In this document: piece by piece, positions 16,246 to 24,023 of the stretch
Numbering within the stretch: the first letter of the stretch is position 1
Layout of the letters: every line of letters starts with the position of its first letter
Source of the DNA: CAWCUZ01 sp963798795
Lineage (GTDB): Bacteria; Acidobacteriota; Vicinamibacteria; Vicinamibacterales; SCN-69-37
Reading direction: 5' to 3'
Assembly: GCA_963798795.1 (NCBI GenBank)
Contig: CAWCUZ010000001.1
Span: 2,046,001 to 2,110,000 of the forward strand
Length of the DNA: 64,000 bases
The notes under the pieces: generated by a model
What the model was told of the DNA's origin: nothing
Database searches by the model: none
The model's input: the letters and a program-made list of their open reading frames with translations, nothing else
Translations under genes and position numbers: made by a program

Positions 16246-17628
16246 ATGACGTCTTCGGACTTCCGGGTGGGCGGCTGCCTGGTGCGGCCGGCGCTCAATC
16301 TGGTGACCAACCACGAGACGACCGTTCACGTCGAGCCCAAGGCCATGGACGTGCTGCGCGTGCTCGCCGAGCACGCCGGGCAGGTCGTGACCAAGGAGGA
16401 GCTGCTCGCGCGTGTGTGGCCGAACGTCTTCATCGCCGACAGCGGCGTCTTCCGGGTGATCTCGGAGCTGCGCCGGCTGCTGGGCGACACGCCGCGCTCG
16501 CCCCGGTACATCCAGACGATTCCCAAGCGCGGCTATCGACTCATCGCTCCGGTCGAGGCCGTCACCGGTGCGGAGGCGCCGATCGTGCCGACGGCGCGCG
16601 CGTCGCGCCCGATTCCCTTCGCGTCGATTGGCGCGGTCCTCACGGCCGTCGGCGTCCTGGCGGCCGGGCTGGTCCTGCTCGGCCGCCTGGCCCATCCGGT
16701 GGTCGCGGCGCACGCCGCCGCGCCCGAGTCGTTTGCGATCGGACAGGTGTGGGAGGACCGCGCAGACTGCGGCGCGTACGCCCGTGCGCGTCAGTCGTAT
16801 GAAGAGGCGCTCGCCGCGCGACCCGACTACCCGGACACTTACGGCAGCCTGGCGGACAGTTACCTGGCGTCAGCCGTCATCGGCTGCATGCCGCCAGCCG
16901 AGGCGCAGGCGCGCATCGCCGCGCTGACCCGACTGGACGCCGGCTGGCCCTCGGCGGAGGACCGCCTTCGGCGGGAAGCCGCGGCAGCGTTCTGGCTCGC
17001 GGGCGACGGCACGCGGGCCGCGCGGGACTTCGCGGCCGTCACCGATGTGCCCGACGTCAATCGCGCGGCCTACCTGCTGGCCACCGACGCGCCCGGCCGG
17101 GCGGCGGCCGAGGCGCACCGCGCGTGGCAGCGCGATCCGGCGGCGCTCGGCGAGAACTGGACGCTCGCCACGGTCTGGCTGTTCGAGGGCCGCAACGCCG
17201 ACGCCCGCCGCCAGTACGAGCACACGCTCTCGATCTATCCGGACTTCCCGCCCGCGGTGAGCCTGCTCGCGCTCACCGAGTGGCTGTCGGGCGACGTCGA
17301 GGCCGCCCGCGCGACCGCCGAGCATGCCGAGCGGCTGCTGCGCGCGCCCCTCGATCGCTTTTCGGCCATTCCCGCGCTGGTCCTGGCGAACCTGGGCGAC
17401 ACGGCCGCGCGCGACCGCTATCTCGAGCGCTGGACCGAAGCGGCCCGCGACTCCGCCTGGGTCGCGCTGACCGCCCGTGCCACCGTGGCGCTTGCGCGCG
17501 GCGACAGCGCCGGCGCCCTGGCCGCGCTCGACGCCGCGGCCGCGTCGCACGATCCCTGGCTTGCCCTCGCGCGGCTCGACCCCGTGTTCAGCAATCTCCG
17601 CGACGTTCCGGCACTCGCTCACCGATAG
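16246..17628 (+). CDS. CadC/OmpR-type winged-helix regulator with membrane segment and TPR sensor
   Basis: 460 residues from ATG 16246. Residues 1-105 are a Trans_reg_C winged helix (EPKAMDVLRVLAEHAGQVVTKEELLARVWP, GVFRVISELRRLLGD, YIQTIPKRGYRLI). One membrane helix lies at about 120-145 (ASIGAVLTAVGVLAAGLVLL). A periplasmic C-terminal half consists of TPR-like helical hairpins (YARARQSYEEALAARPDYPD, ADARRQYEHTLSIYP). Proteins of this plan sense outside the membrane and bind DNA directly. The gene is divergent from a TonB receptor with 74 bases between starts, so the receptor is the natural candidate target. Confidence 0.88.
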   Translation: MTSSDFRVGGCLVRPALNLVTNHETTVHVEPKAMDVLRVLAEHAGQVVTKEELLARVWPNVFIADSGVFRVISELRRLLGDTPRSPRYIQTIPKRGYRLIAPVEAVTGAEAPIVPTARASRPIPFASIGAVLTAVGVLAAGLVLLGRLAHPVVAAHAAAPESFAIGQVWEDRADCGAYARARQSYEEALAARPDYPDTYGSLADSYLASAVIGCMPPAEAQARIAALTRLDAGWPSAEDRLRREAAAAFWLAGDGTRAARDFAAVTDVPDVNRAAYLLATDAPGRAAAEAHRAWQRDPAALGENWTLATVWLFEGRNADARRQYEHTLSIYPDFPPAVSLLALTEWLSGDVEAARATAEHAERLLRAPLDRFSAIPALVLANLGDTAARDRYLERWTEAARDSAWVALTARATVALARGDSAGALAALDAAAASHDPWLALARLDPVFSNLRDVPALAHR

Positions 17629-17711
17629 CCGCTCCAGGCCGCGCGCTCCCGGGGCTTCCCCACCATCCCGGTCAACTCGCCTGACGCTGCGGACGGCGCG
17701 GCGGGCGCGCC

Positions 17712-17789
17712 ATGACGACGAGCGCCACCGACGAGGCCCACTTCCGGCGCGTTCCGGAATTGCGGGTCGTGGTGCTGCCGCTGTCCTGA
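17712..17789 (+). pseudogene. Remnant of a VapC toxin 3' end
   Basis: A 25-residue frame ending in DEAHFRRVPELRVVVLPLS closely matches the last residues of the PIN toxin at 11195-11602 (DEAHFRRVPRLRVVVLSVP). Nothing resembling the remaining toxin or an antitoxin precedes it. Confidence 0.65.
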
Positions 17790-17899
17790 TTCGGACGGGT
17801 TCCACTCTCCGTCCGGCCCGGATTCGCGCTATCGCCATCGCGCCACTCGGAGGAGGTCCCGATTCCTCGACACGAGCACCTTTCGCGCGACGCCGGTGC

Positions 17900-18100
17900 C
17901 GCTTGGGTCGTTGGCTCGCGGCCGACTGGAGCGACCCGATGTGCGCCAGCGCGAAGCCGGGCCGGAGGGAGTGCGGGATTGCCCGCGCCATGTTCGCCAT
18001 TGCGAACTGGCGCGGAAGCGAGGGCGCGCAATCCGCGCGGACGAAGGGCCACGGCTTCGAGGGTCAGCGACTTGGAGGCCGCGAGCCAACGACCCAAGCG
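17900..18100. repeat. Large intergenic hairpin with perfect 24-bp terminal arms
   Basis: 17900-17923 and 18077-18100 are exact reverse complements of each other. The DNA between them is an imperfect palindrome as well, with an inner hairpin around 17985-18018 (CGCGCCATGTTCGC against GCGAACTGGCGCG) and further matching blocks. It sits in the 577-base gap between the wHTH-TPR regulator and padR. Apart from the VapC remnant I see no gene in that gap. Confidence 0.7.
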
Positions 18101-18205
18101 GGCGACGCCCGGAGGGCGCCGCCGACACGACCGCGCCGACCGCTTTCCTGTTGACGCGCGATAGGTCGGGCGGTATCTTCTATCGCACTACGATGGGAGT
18201 GCCGC

Positions 18206-18535
18206 ATGCCCCCTCGCAAGGACGTGCCCTCGGGCACCCTCGATCTGCTCGTGCTGCGCATCGTCGAACGCGGCCCCATCCATGGCTGGGGCCTCATGAA
18301 ACGGCTGCGCGACCTGACCGACGACGTGTTTCAGGTGACGCCGGGCGGGCTCTTCCCCGCCCTGCAGCGGCTTGAAGAGTACGGCTGGATCGCCGGCGCG
18401 TGGGGCGTGTCCGAGAACAACCGGAAGGCGCGCTTCTACACCATCACGAAGTCCGGACGCCGGCAACTGGCGAAGGAACAGGACCACTGGAAGACGGTTG
18501 CCCTGGCCATCACGCGGGTGCTGGAGGGCGCATGA
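18206..18535 (+). CDS. PadR-family transcriptional regulator
   Basis: 109 residues: PRKDVPSGTLDLLVLRIVE, GWGLMKRLRDLTDDVFQVTPG, LFPALQRLEEYGWI and NNRKARFYTITKSGRRQL are the standard PadR winged-helix elements. The gene overlaps the ADOP permease by the ATGA at 18532-18535, the usual pairing in acidobacteria, and probably represses it. The effector is unknown. Confidence 0.92.
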   Translation: MPPRKDVPSGTLDLLVLRIVERGPIHGWGLMKRLRDLTDDVFQVTPGGLFPALQRLEEYGWIAGAWGVSENNRKARFYTITKSGRRQLAKEQDHWKTVALAITRVLEGA

Positions 18536-21207
18536 ACAGGCATGCCTCCCGCCTCGCCGCCATGGTCCGCCGCTGGTTCGACCGCGGCGCCCGGGACCGC
18601 ACGCTCGACGCGGAACTCGAATCGTTTCTCGCGCACGACGTCGACGCCAGGATCGAATCGGGCATGACCCCCGAGGAGGCGCGCCGCACGGCGCTGGCCG
18701 CCATCGGCGGTATCCAGCAGACACGGGAGTACGCCCGCGACGCGCGCATGGGCGCCGCGCTGGACGCGCTCGCTCGCGACATCCGATACGCCACGCGCAC
18801 CGTTCGCCGATCCCCCGGCCTGTCGCTCGCCGTCGTCGGGAGCCTGGCGGTGGGCATCGGCGTCACCGTCGTGGCGTACGCCTTCATCAACGCGTGGCTG
18901 TTCAAGGGCTACCCGGGCGTCGGCAATCAGGACTGGCTGGTGGACGTGGAGATCCGGCGGCTTCCGCGGGGCCGGCCTCCGGGCATGTTCATGAACTCGG
19001 CGGCCGACTACCAGGCCCTCCGCGACGGTCTCTCGACCGTGAGCGACGTGGCGGCCACGACCGCGCAGCGGATGGCCGTTCAACTGCCGGAACCGCAATC
19101 GGTGCTCGGACTCCTGGTGTCCGAGAACTACTTCGACGTGCTTGGCGCGCGTGCCGCGCTGGGGCGCACATTCCGTCCGGACGAGGCGCGGCCTGCGAAT
19201 GCGGCCGTCGCGGTGATTTCCCACCGACTCTGGCGCAGCGCCCTCAACGGCGACCCGGCCGCCATCGGACGCCCCGTTCGCGTGGGCGGTGAGATCGTGG
19301 AGGTCATTGGCGTCGCGGCGCCGGACTTTGCCGGCACGACGGTCCGGTTGGGCTTCGAAGGCCCGGACATCTGGCTGCCGCTGGCGCTCGCGGGGCGTGT
19401 CGCTCCGGACTCGGCGACCATCCTGCGCCCGAATGGTCTGTCCTTCATCGCCCGGATGAGACCCGGCGTCGAAGCGGCCGCCGTGCGCGCGGCTGCGAGC
19501 GCGATCGCCTCGGATCGCGCGGCTGTGGCGGCGTCGCAACCAGGCGCCGCGTCGGTCGCCGCCGTCTCGATGATGGATCCGGCATTCAGAACGCAGGGCG
19601 TCCTGCTCGTGATGGCCATTCCGGTGCTCGTGCTCGTCATCGCCTGCGTGAACGCCGCGAGCCTCACGCTGGCCAGAGGCTCGCGCCAGCGCCGCGACGT
19701 GGCGATCCGGCTCGCGATCGGCGCGGAACGCGGACGCGTCGTCCGGCAGCTCGTCATCGAGAGCGCGCTGCTCGCGTTTTTGGCCGCGGCCGTCGCCCTT
19801 CCGCTCGCGTGGCTCAGCCTCACGGCGGCCAGCGGCCGTCTGTCGCTTCCGATGCCGATCGATGCCACCGTCCTCGCCTGGACGATGCTGACGACGGCGG
19901 TCTGCGCGGTTGCGTCGGGCCTCGTGCCGGCATTTCGGGTCACGGCGCGCGCGCCGCTGCAGGCACTGAGCGTTTCGCGGGCCGCGACCGACACGACGCC
20001 GTCCGAATCCAGGGGCAAGCGCGTCATGGTAGTGATGCAGATCGCGCTCTCGATCGGCGTGCTCGTCGCGGGCACCCAGCTCATCTCGCTCGTTGAAGGC
20101 CAGGGAGCCGCGGGAGGAACGCCGCCGGATCGCCTCCTGCTGACGTCGTTCGACCTCGACCAACTGCAGTACCCGCCGGAAGCGGCCGCGGCGTTTTATC
20201 AGCGGCTGCTCGACGCCGCGTCGCACCTGCCGGATGCCGACGCCGTCGGCCTCGCGCGCTCCACGTCCGTGTGGACGTTCGGACGAGGCAAGGGGCCCGG
20301 CTCCGTCATCGTCTGGGCGCCGGGCCGCGACGCGGACATCGTCATCGGCGGGTATGCCGGCGGCGATCTCTTCGGTGCGATCGGACTGCCCGTGCTGAGG
20401 GGCCGGACGTTCACGGCGGCGGATCGCACGGGCCCGCCGCGCGTTGCGGTCGTGAATTCCGTGTACGCGGACGGCCTCCCGGGCCGGCAGGCCGTCGGGC
20501 GGACGATCCGCCTGGCCACGTGGCGACGTCAGACCGACAGGGAGGCAGAGGCCGAGGCGCGCGACGTCACCATCGTCGGTGTCGTCTCGTCGGCAGACGA
20601 ACGTCGGTACACGCAGGATGGCAGCCCCGTCGGGAAGATTTACGTTCCGTCACGGCTGGGCCCGGAGCCTGCGCTCACGCTGTACGTGCGGAGCCGCGGA
20701 CCGGCCGATGCGCTCGCGCCCGCGATTCGGCAGGCCGTGAGCCGCATCGACCCGCGCGTGCCGATCGCCGACATCGGATCGCTCGGGGCCTTCAACGAGC
20801 GAACGGCGGGACCGTCAACCTGGCTCACCCGCATGTCCGCGCTCCTGGGCGTGATCGCGCTGCTGCTCGCCGCCGCCGGCCTGTTCGCCACGGCGTCGTA
20901 CGCCGTCACGCAGCGCGCGCGCGAGTTTGCGGTTCGCCTGACGCTCGGCGCCGAGCCGCGCCGGGTGTTGACACTCGTGCTGACCCAGTCGATGAAGACG
21001 GTCACGATCGGGTTTCTCATCGGCGGCACGCTCGCCCTCGGCGTCAGCCGGCTCATCGCCGCGCAGTTCCACGGTGCGAATCCCATCGACGCTCCGGCCT
21101 TCGGCGAGTCGTCCGCGTTGCTGATGGTCCTGATGCTCATCGCGAGCGTTCTTCCCGCCCTGCGTGCGGCCCGGGTCGATCCGGTCGTGATCCTGAAGGA
21201 CGGCTAG
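18532..21207 (+). CDS. ADOP-type permease (FtsX/MacB-like, acidobacterial duplicated orphan permease)
   Basis: 891 residues from ATG 18532. A cytoplasmic N-terminal segment (LDAELESFLAHDVDARIESG, MTPEEARRTALAAIGG) is typical of ADOP proteins. It is followed by two MacB-PCD/FtsX halves: membrane segments at about 95-115, 360-380, 410-430, 455-475, 510-530, then a second periplasmic part and helices near 770-790, 825-845 and 865-885. No ATPase is encoded nearby, as expected for 'orphan' permeases. Families of this type are thought to move or sense envelope compounds; the substrate is not known. Transcribed with PadR. Confidence 0.9.
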   Translation: MNRHASRLAAMVRRWFDRGARDRTLDAELESFLAHDVDARIESGMTPEEARRTALAAIGGIQQTREYARDARMGAALDALARDIRYATRTVRRSPGLSLAVVGSLAVGIGVTVVAYAFINAWLFKGYPGVGNQDWLVDVEIRRLPRGRPPGMFMNSAADYQALRDGLSTVSDVAATTAQRMAVQLPEPQSVLGLLVSENYFDVLGARAALGRTFRPDEARPANAAVAVISHRLWRSALNGDPAAIGRPVRVGGEIVEVIGVAAPDFAGTTVRLGFEGPDIWLPLALAGRVAPDSATILRPNGLSFIARMRPGVEAAAVRAAASAIASDRAAVAASQPGAASVAAVSMMDPAFRTQGVLLVMAIPVLVLVIACVNAASLTLARGSRQRRDVAIRLAIGAERGRVVRQLVIESALLAFLAAAVALPLAWLSLTAASGRLSLPMPIDATVLAWTMLTTAVCAVASGLVPAFRVTARAPLQALSVSRAATDTTPSESRGKRVMVVMQIALSIGVLVAGTQLISLVEGQGAAGGTPPDRLLLTSFDLDQLQYPPEAAAAFYQRLLDAASHLPDADAVGLARSTSVWTFGRGKGPGSVIVWAPGRDADIVIGGYAGGDLFGAIGLPVLRGRTFTAADRTGPPRVAVVNSVYADGLPGRQAVGRTIRLATWRRQTDREAEAEARDVTIVGVVSSADERRYTQDGSPVGKIYVPSRLGPEPALTLYVRSRGPADALAPAIRQAVSRIDPRVPIADIGSLGAFNERTAGPSTWLTRMSALLGVIALLLAAAGLFATASYAVTQRAREFAVRLTLGAEPRRVLTLVLTQSMKTVTIGFLIGGTLALGVSRLIAAQFHGANPIDAPAFGESSALLMVLMLIASVLPALRAARVDPVVILKDG

Positions 21208-21229
21208 ACTGGTGTGCTAATATGCTTTT

Positions 21230-21520
21230 ATGCGCACCACCGTGGACCTGCCGCCTGACCTGATGCGCGGCGCCAAGGCACGCTCGGCGGAACGCGGCGA
21301 GTCCCTCAAATCCCTGCTGGCCCGGGCGGTCGCAGCGGAGTTGCAGGTTCACCCGCGGCCCGGCCCGACACGGCGCGTCACACTCCCGCTCTTCGGGAGC
21401 AGTACCGCTCCCGCCGCGCGGGTCTCGAATGCCGACCTCGAACGCGCCCTTCTCGACGCCGACGCGGCCATCGCCGCGACACCTCGCCGTCGACGCCGTC
21501 GACGCCTGACGTCTCGATGA
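21230..21520 (+). CDS. Antitoxin of a VapBC pair, ribbon-helix-helix type
   Basis: 96 residues starting MRTTVDLPPDLMRGAKARSA, the classic ribbon-helix-helix start (strand, then two helices ending AVAAEL). The tail is basic (RRRRRRR). ATGA overlap with the PIN toxin at 21517. An AT-rich TAATAT stands about 15 bases before the start and could be a -10 box. Confidence 0.8.
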   Translation: MRTTVDLPPDLMRGAKARSAERGESLKSLLARAVAAELQVHPRPGPTRRVTLPLFGSSTAPAARVSNADLERALLDADAAIAATPRRRRRRRLTSR

Positions 21521-21939
21521 AGCTGCTCGACGTCAATGTGTGGTTGGCGGCGGCCTGGGCGAGACACGTTCACCATCGCGTCGCGAAGCGCTTCGTGGAT
21601 GGGCAGGACGACGAGATGGTGTTCTGCCGCGCGACGGAACTCGCCTTCCTGCGCCTCGTGTCGAACCGGGCCGTGACGGGGGAGGATGCGTTGACGAGGC
21701 GTCAGGCGTGGGATCTGTTGCTCGCGCTTCAGGCCGACCCCCGCGTGAAGTTCGTCTCGGAGCCCCACGGTGTCGCGCCGCTCTGGATCGCCTTCTCGAA
21801 GCGCGACGATCGAAGCCACCTGTTCTGGACGGATGACTATCTGGCCGCCTTCGCCCAGGCGTTGGGAGCAGAGTTCGTCACGCTGGATGCCGGCCTTCGC
21901 ACGCGCTACCCGTCGGTGGACGTCACCCTGTTGCGATAG
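21517..21939 (+). CDS. vapC: VapC-family PIN ribonuclease toxin
   Basis: 140 residues. The PIN fold is indicated by LLDVNVWLAAAWARHVHH (first Asp), RATELAFLRLVSNRAV (Glu), and FWTDDYLAAFAQALGAEFVTLDAG (third and fourth acidic residues). This is the VapC subfamily whose first motif is DVNVWLA. Encoded directly after its antitoxin with a 4-base overlap. Confidence 0.88.
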   Translation: MKLLDVNVWLAAAWARHVHHRVAKRFVDGQDDEMVFCRATELAFLRLVSNRAVTGEDALTRRQAWDLLLALQADPRVKFVSEPHGVAPLWIAFSKRDDRSHLFWTDDYLAAFAQALGAEFVTLDAGLRTRYPSVDVTLLR

Positions 21940-21965
21940 CGGCGACGCCGCGTCGCCCGGCGACG

Positions 21966-22565
21966 TCAGTCCTCAGCCGGCCTCGGCGCCGATTCGGCGC
22001 CCGGCGGTTCGCGGAACGGGTCCATCGGAATGGGGGCGTACTCGACGTCGAGGATCTCGATGCGTTCGGTCTTGCCGGGCGCGTGGATGACGACGCGGTC
22101 GCCCGGACTCGATTTCATGAGCGCCCGTGCCAGCGGCGACCGCCAACTGATGTAGCGGCGGTTCAGATCCACCTCGTCGATGCCGACGACGCTGACGACG
22201 TGCTCGCGGCGTGCGGCGTCTTTGTAGGTGACCGTCGCGCCGAAGAACACGCGCGTGGCGGCCGATCCCGGCCGCGGCGCCGCCGGGTCGACGACCTCGG
22301 CCGCGTCGATCCGCTTCGTCAGAAAGCGGATCCGCGAGTCGATCTGGCGGAGCCGCCGCTTGGCGTAGAGGTAGTCCGCGTTCTCGCTGCGGTCGCCGTT
22401 GCCGGCGGCCCACGCCACGACCTGCGTCACGGCGGGCCGTTCGCGGTTCAACAGGAAACGGTGCTCGTCTTTCAGCCGCTGCAGCCCGGCCGGCGTGATG
22501 TAGTTCTTCAGCGTCGGCCCCGGCGCGTCGCGCACGGGCTCTCGCAGGGGCCGCTTCGTTCTCAT
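21966..22565 (-). CDS. greB: Transcription elongation factor GreB-like
   Basis: 199 residues. The N-terminal coiled coil has YITPAGLQRLKDEHRFLLN and the conserved tip region GDRSENADYLYAKRRLRQID, carrying the acidic pair that reaches the RNA polymerase active site. The C-terminal FKBP-like domain follows (VFFGATVTYKD, VVGIDEVDLNRRYISWRSPLARAL, DRVVIHAPGKTERIEILDVEY). The fuller YAKRRLRQIDSRIRFLTKRI pattern fits GreB better than GreA. It stimulates transcript cleavage in backtracked polymerase. Short N- and C-terminal extensions are not conserved parts of the family. Confidence 0.88.
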   Translation of the reverse strand: MRTKRPLREPVRDAPGPTLKNYITPAGLQRLKDEHRFLLNRERPAVTQVVAWAAGNGDRSENADYLYAKRRLRQIDSRIRFLTKRIDAAEVVDPAAPRPGSAATRVFFGATVTYKDAARREHVVSVVGIDEVDLNRRYISWRSPLARALMKSSPGDRVVIHAPGKTERIEILDVEYAPIPMDPFREPPGAESAPRPAED

Positions 22566-22601
22566 GGGTCCTGAGCGAACCTTACTTCACTTCCGCTCAC
22601 G

Positions 22602-24023
22602 TCATGCCGGCGGCGGCTGGGCCGCGCCGGCGCGTCCGGCGAGCAGCGACCCGAGATCCAGGGCGCCCGCCGGCGGCCGGATGGTGCCGGCGATGTGCCG
22701 AAGGTGCCGGCCGTCGGCGGCACGTTCGCTCGTGTCGACTTCGCCGGTCACCCGCCGCACGTCCTCATCGACCAGCGCCACGATCGGATGCAGGGCGTCG
22801 CGCGGGTTGGTGCGGACCACCACCCCGAGCTGCTGCGTGGTCGTGCGGACGACCGACCCCACCGGAAAGAAGGTCACCGCGTTGATGAAGGACTTGACGA
22901 GCGCGGTGTTCAGCGCCTCGCCGGCCTGGCGGGCCAGCAGCAGGCAGGCCTGCTCGGGCCGCATCGGCTCGCGATAGCTGCGCGCGCCGGTCACCGCCTC
23001 GTACACGTCGGCCACCGAGACGATCTGGCTCATGACGTGCGGAACGACACCCGCGCCGAGATCGGGGTAGCCGCCGCCTTTCACGGTGCGGTGATGTTCG
23101 AGCGCGACGGTCGGGGTCAGCGGGTGCAGGCTGCCGAGCTCGACCAGGATCCCGGCGCCGAAGATCGTGTGCGCCTCGATGAGGCGGCGCTCGCGCTTGT
23201 CGAGCGCGCCCGGCTTCTTGACGACGTCCAGCGGAATGCGCGTCTTGCCGATGTCGTGGAGCAGCGCCGCCTCGACCAGCGCGGTGGTCGTCGCCTCGCC
23301 GAGATCCAGCTGGCGTGCGAGCAGGAGCGTCAGCATCGCGACGTTGACCGAATGGCAGTACGTCAGGTTCTCGTACTGCTTGATGGCCAGTATCTGGGCC
23401 ACCGCCAACTGGCTCGACGCCACCTTGAAGATCAACTGGTGCGTCAGCTCGTGGACCGCCGTGGCGCTCAGCCGTCCGCCGGAGCCGACCTCGTCGAACG
23501 CCGACTGCGCCAGGCGGAGCGATTCGGCGTACTCCGGGTCCAGGGGCCCCGTGGGCGCGTCCGGCCACTGCCGCGACTGCCACCGTGTGTCGAGCGGCAC
23601 GAGCCGGCCCAGGCTGACATGCCGCACGCCGCGCTCCGCGAGCAGCACGTCCACCGTTGCGGCGCCCGGCCCGCCGCCCTGCACGTCGCCCAGCGCCTGC
23701 GCCAGCCGGCGAAGGTCCCCGGCGTCGAGCCCCGGCAGGAAATACACGCTGTCGATCCCCAGCTCGTGCAGCTCGTCCAGCAGCCGCGGCTCGATCGACT
23801 GGGGAAACGGCAGCCCGTCGAGGTGCACGACGCCGCGCACGAGGTCGATGCGGACGGCGGCGCGGGTTCCCAGCGCCGGCTGCAGGATGCCGTCGATCTC
23901 CTGGAGCTTCTCCTCCACGACGGGATGGCCGGGCGGGTAGATGCCCGTGAGGCGCCGCAGCCCGACGAGCGCGCGCAGGACGCCGACCGGATCGAGCAGC
24001 GGCGCGTCGCGATCGGCGGTCAT
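22602..24023 (-). CDS. HD-GYP domain protein, probable cyclic-di-GMP phosphodiesterase
   Basis: 473 residues from ATG 24023, overlapping the stop of the HEAT-repeat gene (ATGA). The HD-GYP domain occupies about residues 200-400: YCHSVNVAMLTLLLARQLDL, HDIGK at 256-260, HTIFGAGIL, EHHRTVKGGGYPDL near 310-322 and SQIVSVADVYEAVTGARSYR. The N-terminal 190 residues are a helical region (IYPPGHPVVEEKLQEID) similar in plan to the N-terminus of the upstream gene product (RIYPPASPFRVEAI). Likely hydrolyses cyclic-di-GMP; the partner gene may be its regulatory subunit or substrate adaptor (inference). Confidence 0.85.
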   Translation of the reverse strand: MTADRDAPLLDPVGVLRALVGLRRLTGIYPPGHPVVEEKLQEIDGILQPALGTRAAVRIDLVRGVVHLDGLPFPQSIEPRLLDELHELGIDSVYFLPGLDAGDLRRLAQALGDVQGGGPGAATVDVLLAERGVRHVSLGRLVPLDTRWQSRQWPDAPTGPLDPEYAESLRLAQSAFDEVGSGGRLSATAVHELTHQLIFKVASSQLAVAQILAIKQYENLTYCHSVNVAMLTLLLARQLDLGEATTTALVEAALLHDIGKTRIPLDVVKKPGALDKRERRLIEAHTIFGAGILVELGSLHPLTPTVALEHHRTVKGGGYPDLGAGVVPHVMSQIVSVADVYEAVTGARSYREPMRPEQACLLLARQAGEALNTALVKSFINAVTFFPVGSVVRTTTQQLGVVVRTNPRDALHPIVALVDEDVRRVTGEVDTSERAADGRHLRHIAGTIRPPAGALDLGSLLAGRAGAAQPPPA

